Numbered from the stretch's first letter, positions 42,049 to 54,443 are shown. The stretch: DNA of 64,000 nucleotides from Meconema thalassinum (GCA_946902985.2 OX336397.1:192886813-192950812); one strand, 5' to 3'. A program made the numbers and translations. Notes: generated by a model from the letters alone, not told the origin.

Positions 42049-43816
42049 ATGGAGCCACCACCAAAATCGATTCAAGGGCGTTTCACTAAATCCCAGGGGA
42101 TATTGCGACTGAGTACCAAGAAAAGGAAGCCGGGCCCTAAAAAAAAACACCTCTTCACACCCGTAAGATTTTTGTTCCTAGTTTATATTTACGCTTGCAT
42201 TAGAGAATCTGTAATGTACTGAGCAGTTACCATTTCACTTATGTGTTACCTGTAGCCTACAAGTTGGATGACTAAACTTCACCCAGAAATCTGCAGGCTA
42301 ATTGGCTGAACAGCGCAGCGGTGGCTTGGTAGGCCTAGGCCCTTCATGGGCTGTCGCGCCACGGGTGTAGTTAGTTTTTTACTTCTAATACATAAGTGTA
42401 GGAGTACAAAATCACGAACTATTCAGTGTTAAATTTTCTTCAGAGAAGCAAGTTCGACCTTAAATGAAAACAATGCCTTGTATGGGAAAATAAATGCTTA
42501 GCAAATGTGAAAATGGAAAATTGTTTTCCGGTAATACTGGATTGGATTGGGCTCCTTAAAGACTGCAAACAGTACTTTTGAACTACCAGTGGGCAAGGTG
42601 AAGACAAACAGCTAACTGCAACCAAACTTATGAGTTATTGCTTGCAGCCCCTAATTGCAAAAAGTCCCAGCTAGTAACAAACACCACCAGCAATGCTGCC
42701 GAAAATTATGATCTTGTTGCAAAATTCACGGGAGGTAAGCAGAACAATCGAGGGAAACGAGGTTCCTTCACTCATAGAACCAAAGTTGCCAAGCTGGTCT
42801 TTCAGTTTGGGCCATCCTGGCACTATAAAACAATGATATCAGTTTAGAAAAAAAGAATGCCACAATAGTGAAGAACACTGCAGTCAGCAGAAAGAGAAGA
42901 AGAGCAGCTTTCCGAAAAAGTTTATTTGCGTCGTGAGAAGGGAAAGGAATGTCCCGACAATAGTCTAATGAAACGAAACGTACTGTCTTACGTGATTATG
43001 GAAACCGATCAATGCAGTTGGATTTCGATGAGGTACTGTTGAGAGAGTTTAGTGATGAGAAGATCAAGCAACTAACGCTTAGTGAAGGCCATATACAAAA
43101 ACTGGAAACGGAAACAAGGGGCCAAAGGGAAAATTAAAAGAGGCACACAGCTAGAACGGACAGACTTACGGCATCCAATTTTGGATATGTATGCAAGAGG
43201 AAACCTACTTCGAAATGGGATACAGTAGCAAAAGCATTCTGTACGGCGAATTTCACTCAAAAGCAATGCAGTATGACTGTGATAATGAGCGAATTGCAAA
43301 ACGAAATTTAGAGGAGAAATCGGTAGGAAAGTCGAAGAATGTGGTATTTTCGTATATAAAACGTATGGGTTTTTAGGTGCCTCCCCAGTCGGATTAATAG
43401 GAGACGACGCTATAGTCGAAGTCAAGTGCCCTTATTCTGCACGGATTATGACCATACTGGAAGCCTGCAAAAAGGTAAAGGGATTTTGTTTGGCAGAAAG
43501 TAATCAAAAAAGAAAGCCTAGAGAATGTCAAGAACAGTGCCTTTCAGAAGAGAACCGATTGATAACTCTCTAACACTCACATGATCTTGATTTCCAGAAC
43601 CAGGGCCCGTTGGAAATAACATAGCGGGAATTATGTTATTTTGTGGTATGGACGCCTAAGGACATTCACATAGAAACAATAAAGAGGGACGAAAAGTTCT
43701 GGAGTAAAAAAATGCTTATGTAACTGACATTCTGCTGCGAGAAAATCTTGTTGCCTGAGATCAGTGATCCCAGGATAACCAGATCAATGAATATACGAGA
43801 ACCTGAGGTGAAGTAA
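42049..43816 (+). pseudogene. Decayed gene with YqaJ-type nuclease domain
   Basis: A first exon-like ORF (ATG 42049, 'MEPPPKSIQGRFTKSQG', lysine-rich) runs into GTAAGA at 42163, a consensus splice donor. Coding similarity resumes after a CAG at 42648 (VAKFTGGKQNNRGKRGSF). It continues in broken frames through LTASNFG and YGEFHSKAMQYDCDNERIA (43238-43310), and after a frameshift at about 43322 through TYGFLGASPVGLIGDDAIVE and VKCPYSA. The last part is RELCYFVVWTPKDIHIETIK, ending at TAA 43814. The domain is a phage-type exonuclease fold. Its metal-binding aspartate (GASPDG in relatives) is valine at 43388-43390, while the E-x-K pair (43418-43426) is kept. Many stops make it non-functional. Multi-copy relatives occur in insects. 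Function there is unknown to me. Confidence 0.8.
42295..42380 (+). mobile_element. SINE-E 3' fragment
   Basis: 'cttggtaggcctaggccctt' to 'gtagttag' matches the tail of the SINE-E at 16610-16668. It lies in the putative intron of the YqaJ relic. Confidence 0.7.
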
Positions 43817-43819
43817 AAT

Positions 43820-44440
43820 ACTGTGTGTGTGTAAATCATGAAACGCTATCTTTGATATGGAAAAATTGAAGCATTGATATCAAGAACAGGAAATAATTAG
43901 GTATAATATTTTGGTTTGTTTAAAGCACGCAGTACTAGTGCCTGTGCTAACAATAGGCAGATGAGAATATCTTAGGAACTTAATTCTATTATGTAGACGA
44001 TACCTAGAGTTGGACGTTTGCATCGGATGGTTTTTAGAATAGATATTCCCAATAAACCTGAACACGAACATATCTTGTCCATATTTTTTTTAAATATCAA
44101 GAACGTGCTAACCACAAACCAGTCATATCTTTCTATACAGTCAATTTTGCCTGGAGTGAAACCAGTCGCTGCTCTGTGCGGTAAGAATTATGCCCTACAG
44201 AGTATTACTAATGTCGGAACAATATGTTTTTTGTTCGGGAGTTTATCCTCAAATAACTCTAAAACAGTTACCTAGGAGGGAATCCAACGCTATCAGCATC
44301 TATCCTGAGTGTGTTTTCACCGGTTTTTCCACAATCCCTCCAGGTAGATTTCGAGATAGTACCGTACGTGAAGTTTCAGGGCACCTGCCCCATCCCTGAC
44401 TCTAATACAGTTACACACATAACTACACGGGACTTATGAT
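43820..44440. other. No feature recognised
   Basis: AT-rich sequence between the YqaJ relic and a SINE-B. Short ORFs here have no known motif. Confidence 0.5.
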
Positions 44441-44441
44441 G

Positions 44442-44706
44442 ATGATGATAGTAATAATAATAATAATAATAACAATAATAATAATAACGTTATTGGTTTT
44501 ACGTCCCTTTTAACTACTGCGGCCTTTAGAGACGCCGGGATGCCGGAATTTTGCACCGAAGGGGATCTTTAACGAGCCAGTAAATCTAATGAAACGGCTC
44601 CCTCGCATTCGCGCACCCTCAAATGCCAACTGGCTGCATCAGGATTCGATCCTGCAACCTTGGACACAGCAAGCGAGAACGTTACCGCTGATCCACGCAG
44701 CCAGCC
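44442..44706 (-). mobile_element. SINE-B with long AAT tail
   Basis: Minus-strand SINE-B. The 3' tail has grown into an AAT/AAC microsatellite at about 44442-44488. The head ends at 'ccacgcagccagcc'. It is followed at 44707-44765 by a scrap resembling the SINE-C tail ('aagtcccaagcccctacaatg'). Confidence 0.88.
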
Positions 44707-44769
44707 AAAGGCACTGATGGCCAATAAGTCCCAAGCCCCTACAATGTGTTATTATCAACAAGAATGTTA

Positions 44770-46118
44770 GAGGAAGTAAGAGAGGTATCTGTACGAACAC
44801 ATTGTGTCAAGTCAACGTTACATATTGTGACACATACTACAGTATAATTGTATTGCTCTGATAATGCTCCACGCCCAGGCACTTGCACACGTAACTCGTC
44901 GAACTATAATATTTGTGACAAGAGGAAGACTACTCCTTCCTGTCGTCAAATTGTTCCCTTCTCCCTCCGTCCTGTCAGCGTGTTCATCATTTTCCTTGCG
45001 CAAGAGATCTTGTGGAGCCGCGTCGCCTACCACCCTTTTCAGAACAATTCCCAAACTAATGCTGCCGATTCCATTCACCCAATTTTAATTCTGAAAAATG
45101 CATTGGAAACAGGAAATAAATCTCCATTTTCGTATTACCAGGTTTTTATCATATTTTAAGCAGAGATATAAAAAATTGTTAGTAACTTTTTTGTTTTTCA
45201 CATTTTGGAAAATGCATCGAATTAATATCAATTCAATTGCAGTCTAATATACATAGTGGTTTTCAGATCGTAAATGCGAGCTTTCGTTCAAGAGAAAACA
45301 GAAAAAAAGAAATTGTTTCACTTGGGTGCTGCTACGTGGTGTCAGAATTACAAACTAAAAACAGGACATTTAGCCTTAACATACCTTAAGCTCTTCAATA
45401 TTTGAGAAGTAGGCCTAATGATGGATGTGATGCGTGTTGTTTGTAATCCAGCCATTGGCTACAAGTTTAGAAAATCTACCCTCGTATGAATGAGAATTGT
45501 TACATATCTTGAAAATGCGTTGACAAATACCAGTAGACTATTTTTCAATTGGGATTAATGGTGTGCATTATATTGATTGCTGTTGCTGTTAGGGGAAGAA
45601 TGAACATCCCCTTTATTCTCTAAATGAAGGCTACATTCTCATAATTTCTCAAAGTTTTGTTTCACCTGTTGTTCATGATGAATAGTCTGTCACTTTATTT
45701 CAGAATTACCATGCTGGCAAGAAGGTCGTGTACTGCTCTCAATTGTGATGGCGACGTCTAACCAGCATAGGCACCTGTGTAGATTTCCCTTGGATTACCG
45801 TATGGTAGTAGTTTTATACAAATCCTTTGTATAAACCAGGCCACCTTTATCTGTGATGTAGATTTGTGTCTGTTGATCCCTGTAGTTAAGCTCTTATAAG
45901 TCAGTTAGTAAGTTATTGACATTTTAAGGGACAGAACTACAAGGTCATTGCCCCTCTCAGTAACGGTAGATAGCGTAAGCTTCACCTAGATGTTTTCCAT
46001 AAGGAAGTTGTGTTTCCGGTTTGACAAATTATGTCTATGTTGGCACCTTGAAAGAATTATACATGTAGCCTAATTGCAAGTTCCCACGGTTAACATAGAG
46101 CTTGTGACTGCTTGGAGT
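44770..46118. other. No clear feature
   Basis: AT-rich, with one copy of the short dispersed motif ('gggacagaactacaaggtca' at about 45928). No coding signal. Confidence 0.5.
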
Positions 46119-46119
46119 T

Positions 46120-46526
46120 TGATGAGCAGGGACCGGACATTTATGCACTGAAAACCATTAAAATATGCACTTAACAATAAGCTCAGGGCTGGCTGCGTGG
46201 CTCAGCGGTAACGTTCTTGCTTGCTAAGCCCAAGGTTGCAGGATCTAATCCTTGCACAAGCAGTTGGCATTTGGGGGTGCGCAAATGCGAGGTAGATTTA
46301 CTGGCACGTTAAAGATCCCTTTCGGGGCAAAATTCTCGCACCCTGGCGTCTCTAAAATCCACAGTAGTTAACATTATTATTATTCATTCACTTTACATGT
46401 AGGCTATCATTCACTGCAGAAAGAAGCCTAACATTAGATCATTGGAAGTTTTTCAATGTTTTCAGGAGACGAATTACGTCTATCATAATCGTTTACAGTG
46501 CATAAATATCCGGTCTCTAGTCATCA
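46120..46526. mobile_element. MITE containing a SINE-B
   Basis: The left arm (46120-46165: 'gggaccggacatttatgcac') and right arm (46482-46526) are inverted copies with few mismatches. Between them sits a SINE-B, so the original MITE was only about 200 bp. Confidence 0.75.
46187..46380 (+). mobile_element. SINE-B copy nested in MITE
   Basis: The head 'gctggctgcgtggctcagcg' and B-box variant GGATCTAATCC are followed by the body and a short ATT tail. It lacks the segment 'gagccgtgtcagt', deleted after 'gcgcaaatgcgag'. Confidence 0.85.
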
Positions 46527-47124
46527 GTTGAATATCAATACCTATTATCTGACAACCACTGTTTTAATAAAATATTCTTCTTCTCTTCTCTTTAGGCATT
46601 TTGAGTAAAGGAAATGCTGACTAAGAATAAAGTAACACATTAACTGAAGAAACTCCTCACAAAACTAACCCCGGGCTACTGGCTGTCGGGAAGGTGAAAG
46701 GAATGCCCTATCCCATTCCCTCTTCAAATAGGCATTGCGTAAAGTACGATTACTGTCATCTTGTTATCTGTTTCTCAGATCGTTGATTACAAGGGATACT
46801 GTCGACTGGATATGATTTTTTTTGTCAGGTTTACCATTTTCAACATTTTCCCAATGGCCAGGCCGGTACTTCGCTTCATTCCAAATGCTTGGTCACATTT
46901 ATTTATTTCATATTTTTATCAGCTCCTTGTGGTGTTGCCATCTGTTACGACATCCGGCTGTAAACATTAGCTAGGTGGAACCACATCGACTTAAATTAAA
47001 GCAATATTTCAATGGTGGTAATGTATAGGATGGCGGATCATTGAAATATTGTTTCAATTTTGATAGCAATTCATTGTATCTCATCTCAGATCCCTCTGAA
47101 AGAATAATATTTAGGTGTAGGTAT

Positions 47125-47416
47125 GCCGCCAGCTAAAGCACAACGTTCGGGCATGGGGCCAAGCTCTGACTTAGTAGACGTGGGTTCGAGCCCCACCATC
47201 GGCCATCCTTGATATTATTTCCGTGGTTCCCCATTTTCAACTCCAGGCAAATGCTGGGACGGTAACTTCCGACAGACCACGGCCGCTTCCTTCCACATCC
47301 TGCCCAGTTTCATTAATTCATCTCTCATTACGGTGCGTAGGTCGCCCACTGGCGTTGACTAGAAAGACCTGCACTCGGCCTCTCAGGAGGCCACACGTCA
47401 AAAAATATAAAAGGGG
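47125..47416 (+). mobile_element. SINE-G, most complete copy
   Basis: Possible 8-bp duplication GTAGGTAT (47117-47124 and 47417-47424). The head 'gggccaagctctgacttagt' and B box GGTTCGAGCCCC precede the body with 'gtggttccccattttcaact' and 'aggcaaatgctgggac', and an A-rich end 'caaaaaatataaa'. Confidence 0.8.
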
Positions 47417-47429
47417 GTAGGTATACGTG

Positions 47430-49740
47430 CACATGTTTTAAACTTCTCCAGTCCTTCTTCAACAAAGCAACAATGTCATCATTGCTTAACTTTAAGACGA
47501 TAGATTTTAGCATTTAATGTGCACATTTCAAAATACACATGTTGTGAGATAATGGGTGAGGTTAAAGACCAATGCAAATTTATTTTTATAGGGCATAGAA
47601 TATTTTCAAGAATATTGACAACTTGTCTGTAGGACGCACTCTTTCCCCTCTCTCTGTTAATACTATGGGCACAATTCCTGTGATGCAGATATTTCCTTTC
47701 TGTGTATTTAACAGTAATATGATGTGGATCAGTACATTTGGCCTGCAGGAGTCCTTTTAACATGCCCGAAACAGGAAGCTTTATTTGCAATTAAACTGAG
47801 GTGGGGGGTGTTGAATGTATTTGTTAATGTGTTGCACCAATACGATCAACCACATCTTCCAAATGTCTCCTCCCCCTTATTTTTTGAAGGGAATGCTGCG
47901 TTACTTGGAATTGTGTTGCATTACAGGCTGAAATTCATGTTTACCAAAAATGATCCTGTTTGAGTTTACAGCTTCTTCAGCCTGCGGATCGATCGGAGCC
48001 AGCCAAGAGGTTTTCCTGAGTTTGAATGTACTTGGCTGTAGGTGATAAGTTGTTTTTCACCGTCCTGCAGCGAAGCTGATCATCTGAGTGCAGCCCGGCA
48101 TGGTCTTCTTCAATCCTGTCTCCAGTCGACTTCGCCATTGATGTTCACACATCAGAAGTTATGACTCACATTTGAAAGAATGTACAATGTGTACCATGAC
48201 TGAACTTACATTAATAAATCAATTGAAACTGCCTGGAAAATCAGCTTTCTCGTTTCCTTGACAATCCTCTACCCTGCCTATAGTTTTTATGTAGATACAG
48301 TTGAAAATCATTTAACCATTGAGGGCAAGTAAATTGCAATGACATTACATTTCTTGGGCATATACAATTTATTTAGAGAAGGAGGTACATCAGACAAGAA
48401 ATCAGCTATATTGGCGTACTGGGTCGGAATAGGGGTACAGTCATTTTGAGGTTATGGTCCCATAATATCGCAAACTTGCATGGAACTTCATAATTTATCA
48501 CTATTTACGTTGGAACTTGTATATACACCTAATAAAAGGGATAAACAACTAAAAAGTAGGACATAAATAATCGACAGTCCAATTTCTTCTAAGCACCGTA
48601 CCAACGGCATAGAACAAAATGCAAGTATAAAATTTAATTTTGGGGTGTCCGTTGCTTCTTAATATACAATCGAAGTAATATATTGTCGTTCAATAAGAAA
48701 ACGTAGTTGCTTTAAAGCAACAATAACGATGTATATCCAGATTTATCAAACTCGATTCAATTTCCTCCCATTTCATAAGTTTGCTAACGTACTTGGCAAA
48801 AACAACCTAGATCCTTCGGTCTCTTATATTTATTACTACAATATACGTCCAGTACTTGCATATCATTGGCGAAGGAATTCACCATGTGGTGCGCACCATG
48901 CACGGCTTTTTATTAGCTTTGCGCAGCATGTGCGTTTGAGCTGGAGCCCAAACAATGACGCAATCACCCTGAATTTAACGAATCGAAGATATACCAGGGA
49001 GTCCATACACTGTTATTATATGCTCCTTGGTCTGACGATATTGGTTATCGTGTTGGGAGCTTGGATGGACTTTGACACTTCCGTCTGCCGGGAGCGGTAA
49101 TCCTTTTGGGAATTGAGCACTGTGTGGTCATTGTAGTAACTAATTGTAGAGATTTCGGTCTCTTACCTCTTACAACGAAGGGGTGCAGCGCATGGTGAAG
49201 CAACCAGCAAGGAGGAAGGCTTGGATTATTGAAATACAATGACTTCGCGTTCGCTTAGTTAAAAGCGGTGGTGTGCCGTGTAAAATACGATGAAAATATA
49301 TTTTGAGTTTGTGGCTGTAGTTTTATATGTGTACATATGATTTAATATGGATCGGAAAAAATGATTGCCTTGTGCTGGGACTTCTAGCAGAGTTATTAAG
49401 TGAGAAATTTTGATGAGGTTAGGGTATTACATGGGTGGAATTTTACTCGACATTTTTAACAATATTCCTTTGGATTAATATATAACACGCAAACGTCACC
49501 TTCATTTGCACAAGTAGTTACCTTGTGCTATTGAATATTGAAATACGTACTTCACAATACAAATGGGTAGGCCTGTTTATAAATGTGCTAACTCGATCCG
49601 CCTACTGCATGCTCTAAATATTTTAATGCAGCCTAAAATTCCCCAATAGAGAACCTCAAAAACGTAGAAAATCATCGGTCGAACTCTTTCCTTTAATACG
49701 GTATTAAAATACAGGGTAGTACACAGTATCATGGTGTATA
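47430..49740. other. No feature recognised
   Basis: AT-rich, no repeat matches. It includes a 16-nt perfect palindrome GTTGCTTTAAAGCAAC at about 48706. ORFs up to 123 codons (48729-49100) have no motif and are probably chance. Confidence 0.5.
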
Positions 49741-49743
49741 TAA

Positions 49744-50434
49744 TAATATACTCCCTCTGTCTGAAACGTTCGGTGAATGGGTCTATATTACGAATGGATT
49801 GCTGCCTTACCTGAAACAGCCGTTACTATCCTTCGAAGTATTACCCGTGGATGGTTATGCACTTCTTAGAACGGCAGTACAAGTCCTGGCATAGTCTTCC
49901 TGCGGGATAGCCTTCAGTTGGGTCGTCACATTACGTTGGATGTCCGAAATGTCCGCAAACCTCTGACCCTTCAGGACTTTTCGTCGACCCATGACCCCCA
50001 TACTCCATACTTTGACGCTTGCCTTCGAGGTCGTACCTCAGTCACCAGGTCTCGTCAACCGTGACAATGATTTTTAGGACCATTCCATTCCACGGAACAT
50101 TCACCCTAATCACTGCCACCCGTCGAACAGGTGTGCAAGTTTGGTTGCATAAATTCACACTTCTCACTGCCACCCGTCTATCAGGTGTACAAGGCAGGTT
50201 GCATAAATTCACGTTTCTCTCATGCTTTCAATTTAGTGTTAGGACGAACCAAACTGAAATCTATTCCTAAAGATGACTATGCCAGGAGTTTCCATGACGT
50301 TCATTCGACTCTGAAGTGCATAACCATCCAAGGGGATTACTTCGAAGGACAGTAACGGCTGCTTCAGGTAAACCAACAATCAGTTCGTATTATTGCCCAT
50401 TGACCGAACTTTTCAGGCAGAGGGTGTATATTGT
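49744..50434. mobile_element. Fold-back mariner derivative
   Basis: Both ends are the same (3') end of a mariner in opposite orientation. The left part (49744-50075, minus strand) encodes VTVDETW (first catalytic D), then GKRQSMEYG, then jumps to LKGQRFADISDIQRNVTTQL and KAIPQEDYAR. The right part (50260-50355, plus strand) encodes LKSIPKDDYARSF and ITIQGDYFEG. Terminal repeats ('ccctctg.ctgaaa.gttcgg') match at both tips, next to TA. The second and third catalytic aspartates are deleted. It cannot make transposase but could be mobilised in trans. Confidence 0.75.
49750..50075 (-). pseudogene. mariner transposase fragment, left arm
   Basis: Minus-strand pieces of a mariner transposase: the first catalytic aspartate motif followed, after an internal deletion, by the C-terminal KGQRFADISDIQ region and traces of the YFEG end. 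Several frames are needed and stops are present. Confidence 0.75.
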
Positions 50435-50576
50435 TTAGAGGGTTTGAAGTAGCCTACCGGTAATTCTGATCAAAATGTGCTATAGGTAGAGGATGGAGTT
50501 TGAGGGAATAGCTTGAGCAATACATGTTAGCAAGGGGTAGAACATATACCATAGGCTATATAGCGTGTACCAAACA

Positions 50577-52705
50577 AAACAACAGTCAGTAGCGTGCGTC
50601 CTACAGAACACTGTAGCTACATAGAGACTGGCGAGAAACGCGAAGTGAAGACACCGCTCTACGCTCGCAGTATACTCACAACATGTCATCCAGTAGTGTG
50701 CGTCCTACTGAGCACTGTAGCTGCTTAGAGACTGGCGAGAGAAATGAAGTGAAGACACCGCCCTACGCTCGCAGTATACACACAACATGTCATCCAGTAG
50801 AGTGCGTCCTACTGAGCACTATAGCTGCATAGAGACTGGCGAGTGAAACGAAGTGAAGACACTGCTCTACGCTCGCAGTATACACACAACATGTCATCCA
50901 GTAGAGTGCGTCCTACTGAGCACTATAGCTGCATAGAGACTGGAGAGAGAAACGAAGTGAAGACACCGCTCTACGCTCGCAGTATACACACAACATGCCA
51001 TTCAGTAGAGTGCGTACTACTGAGCACTATAGCTGCATAGAGACTGTCGAGAGAAATGAAGTGAAGACACCACTCTACGCTCGCAGTATACTCACAACAT
51101 GTCATCCAGTAGAGTGCGTACTACTGAGCACTATAGCTGCATAGAGACTGGCGAGAGAAACGAAGTGAAGACACCGCTCTACGCTCGCAGTATACACACA
51201 ACATGTCATCCAGTAGAGTGCGTACTACTGAGCACTATAGCTGCATAGAGACTGGCGAGAGAAACGAAGTGAAGACACCGCTCTACGCTCGCAGTATACA
51301 CACAACATGTCATCCAGTAGCGTGCGTCCTACTAAGCACTGTAGCTGCATAGAGACTGGCGAGAGAAACTAAGTGAAGACACTGCTCTACGCTCGCAGTA
51401 TACACACAACATGTCATCCAGTAGCGTGCGTCCTACTAAGCACTGTATCTGCATAGAGACTGGCGAGAGAAACGAAGTGAAGACACTGCTCTACGCTCGC
51501 AGTATACACACAACATGTCATCCAGTAGTGTGCGTCCTACTAAGCACTATAGCTGCATAGAGACTGGCGAGAGAAACGAAGTGACGACACTGCTCTACGC
51601 TCGCAGTATAAACACAACATGTCATCCAGTAGAGTGCGTCCTTGTGAGCACAGTAGCTTCATAGAGACTGGCGAGAGAAACGAAGTGAAGACACTGCTCT
51701 ACGCTCGCAGTATACACACAACATGTCATCCAGTAGTGTGCGTCCTACTAAGCACTATAGCTGCATAGAGACTGGCGAGAGAAACGAAGTGACGACACTG
51801 CTCTACGCTCGCAGTATACACACAACATGTCATCCAGTAGAGTGCGTCCTTGTGAGCACAGTAGCTGCATAGAGACTGGCGAGAGAAACGAAGTGTAGAC
51901 ACCGCTCTATGCTCGCAGTATACACACAACATATCATCCAGTAGTGTGCGTCATACTGAGCACTATAGCTACATAGAGACTAGCGAGAGAAGCGAAGTGA
52001 AGACACCGCTCGCAGTATACACACAACATGTCATCCAGTAGCGTTCGTCCTACTGAGCATTGTAGCTGTATAGAGACTGGCGAGAGAAACGAAGTGAAGA
52101 CACCGCTCTATGCTCGCAGTATACAAACAACATGTCATCCAGTAGTGTGCGTCATACTGAGCACTATAATTACATATAGACTGGCGTGAGAAACGAAGTG
52201 AAGACACCGCTCGCAGTATTCACACAACATGTCATCCAGTAGCGTGCGTCCTATTGAGCATTGTAGCTGTATAGAGACTGGCGAGAGAAACGAAGTGAAG
52301 ACACCGCTCTACGCTCGCAGTATACACACAACATGTCATCCAGAGGTGTGCGTCCTACTGAGCGCTCTAACAGCATAGAGACTGGCGAGAGAAACGAAGT
52401 GAAGACACCGCTCTACGCCCACAGTATACACACAACATGTCATCCAGTAGCGTGCGTCCTACTGAGCATTGTAGCTGTATAGAGACTGGCGAGAGAAACG
52501 AAGTGAAGACACCACTCGCAGTATACACACAACATGTCATCCAGTAGTGTGCGTCTACTGAGCGCTGTAGCTGCATAGAGACTGGCGAGAGAAACGAACT
52601 GAAGACACCGCTCTACGCTCGCAGTATACACACAACATGTCATCCAGTAGTGTGCGTCCTACTGAGCAGTGTAGCTACATAGAGACTGGCGAGAGAAACG
52701 AAGTG
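50577..52705 (+). repeat. 104-bp satellite array, ~20 units
   Basis: The marker ACATGTCATC recurs at 50681, 50785, 50889 and 50993 (with one change), exactly 104 apart, and on through 52640. Units contain 'gcatagagactggcgagaga', 'aacgaagtgaagacaccgct', 'ctacgctcgcagtatacaca' and 'agtgcgtcctactgagcact'. Some later units carry a 7-nt deletion and are 97 bp. Since 104 is not a multiple of three, the ORFs inside are chance. The array starts and ends within repeat units next to unrelated sequence. Confidence 0.97.
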
Positions 52706-52709
52706 AAGG

Positions 52710-53090
52710 TGGCGGCCGTGTGAAATATGCAAACTTTATCATTCATATCATGGGACCCGCCAGTTCCGATTATCGAACTGAGAATCGTTTTAACTGTTCT
52801 AAGGTAAGAGGCACGTTCGAAATTAAAAGTTTATATTGTAATACTATAGTGCAGAAGTGATTTTAAAAAGCTGAGCTATCTCAGTTACAAGGCAAGATGG
52901 CGGCTGGTATATTGTGCCTGACTTATATTTCACTAGTTTGAGTATTGCATGCAATATAGCCTGTTGATACAAAATATATAAACTTTGCAGGAAATGCTTT
53001 ATATATTAATAATATACTCCACTGAAGAAATCGTTTAGTCTAAATCATTATTAGCTAACACGTTGTATGGAACTCATTTGATATCGGGCA
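52710..53090. other. No feature recognised
   Basis: AT-rich flank of the satellite. It begins 'ggtggcggccgtgtgaaata', faintly like the Helentron-like repeat units. Confidence 0.4.
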
Positions 53091-53092
53091 AT

Positions 53093-53165
53093 GTTCGTTG
53101 GCTGCGTGGTAAAGCTTTGGCCTATCACGCGAATGGCTAAGGTTCAAACCCTAACAGAGTTAGGA
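53093..53165 (+). mobile_element. tRNA-like SINE head relic
   Basis: An A-box-like 'ggctgcgtggtaaagc' and a perfect B box (GGTTCAAACCC) sit at tRNA-like spacing, but the cloverleaf stems do not close and no SINE body follows that I can match. Confidence 0.45.
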
Positions 53166-53169
53166 ATTT

Positions 53170-54005
53170 TTGCTTGAAATATTTTATATTTATTGTTTTG
53201 TAATTACTTAGAAGTTTTGAAATTAAGCGTTATATTGTGCATATTGCAATGGAGAATATATATTTAATTAAAAGTGAATTTTTATGGCCAACTGGCTGCG
53301 AACTGCATACTGACCTACAGATTAACTTACAGATTTAATTGAAAAGTTGTTTTTATGGCCGCTAGAATGCACTTGCCCTATGAGGACACACGTTATGCAT
53401 GGGTTCTAGCTGGGAATGTCAAGGCCGGTATAGGGCGCAGCTCGCATCCAGTCGGCCGTGATGAGATTATCTTGTTCGATACTTCTCCAATAGATGTCAC
53501 GACAGGTCTACGTGGGACTCCGTTTAATAACATACCATGGGCATTCTATACGCATTGAATTTGAAGAATGACAAGTTAATAATACGATACAGTTTTACTT
53601 TATATTTTAAAGGATTTGTAACAGTCTACTGTGCGTTATTTGAAAATGTTATTTGAACTAAAGAAAAAAAAACGATCTCACATAGTACCTGTACTCTAGC
53701 AGTTGGTGCTAGTTCAGGAAATTAATTAATACTTTTATTGGAGCCAAATAGCAATCGAAAATAAAGAATGAACATGTACACTAAAATTGCACTCAGGGGA
53801 TTTGAATTGCATAGACTGATTGATTGTTTTCTCTTACTACAGAACTTGAAGTGGTAGCGTTCACAAGCTTATCCACATGTTTGGTATACACACGTCACTG
53901 TAGGGGCATGCAAATATTTGTTTATACAATTTAGGGTTGTGAAAGACATGCACAGCCAGACGTGTAAACACATGGCTCAACTCAAAGTTGGATGTTGCCC
54001 ACGTG
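53170..54005. other. No feature recognised
   Basis: AT-rich. The 67-codon ORF at 53355-53558 has no recognised motif. Confidence 0.5.
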
Positions 54006-54016
54006 CGGTCGATTAT

Positions 54017-54018
<2 letters not shown>

Positions 54019-54052
<34 letters not shown>

Positions 54053-54270
54053 GTTATTGGCTTTAAGTCCCTTTTAACTACTGTGGCTTTTAGAGACGCC
54101 GGGGTGCCGGAATTTTGCCCCGAAGAGGATCATTAACGTTCCAGTAAATCTACTGACACGGCTCCCTCGCATTTGCCCACCCTCAAATGCCAGCTGACTG
54201 CGCCAGGATACGAAGCTGCAAACTAGGGCCCAGCAAGCGAGAACGTTACCGCTGAGCCACGCAGCCAGTC
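54019..54270 (-). mobile_element. SINE-B copy with 13-bp target duplication
   Basis: Flanked by CGGTCGATTATGT at 54006-54018 and 54271-54283. It has an AAT-repeat tail (54019-54050) and a full body. One of the cleanest insertions in the window. Confidence 0.95.
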
Positions 54271-54443
54271 CGGTCGATTATGTCACCAGTTCCATAACAT
54301 TCTTGAGATACTTCTTCTCTTTCTTTCTACAATGATGGAACTAGTTTTTGCGAGGTTGTGGTGTGTGTTAGAGGTAAATAGTTTCTAAGGTCTTCAACCA
54401 AGAAATGATTCTACTATACTCTTTGATAAAAATAAAGAGTTAT

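Noticed and set aside
48706..48721. 16-nt perfect palindrome as a regulatory operator
   Set aside because: A single short palindrome in AT-rich DNA with no neighbouring gene; chance is sufficient.
50577..52705. CRISPR-like or protein-coding repeat array
   Set aside because: The 104-bp units have no short repeat/spacer alternation, the period is not a multiple of three, and ORFs inside are short and shift frame at each unit. It is a satellite.
53355..53558. Small host protein gene
   Set aside because: 67 codons, no recognised motif, no supporting splice or initiation context.
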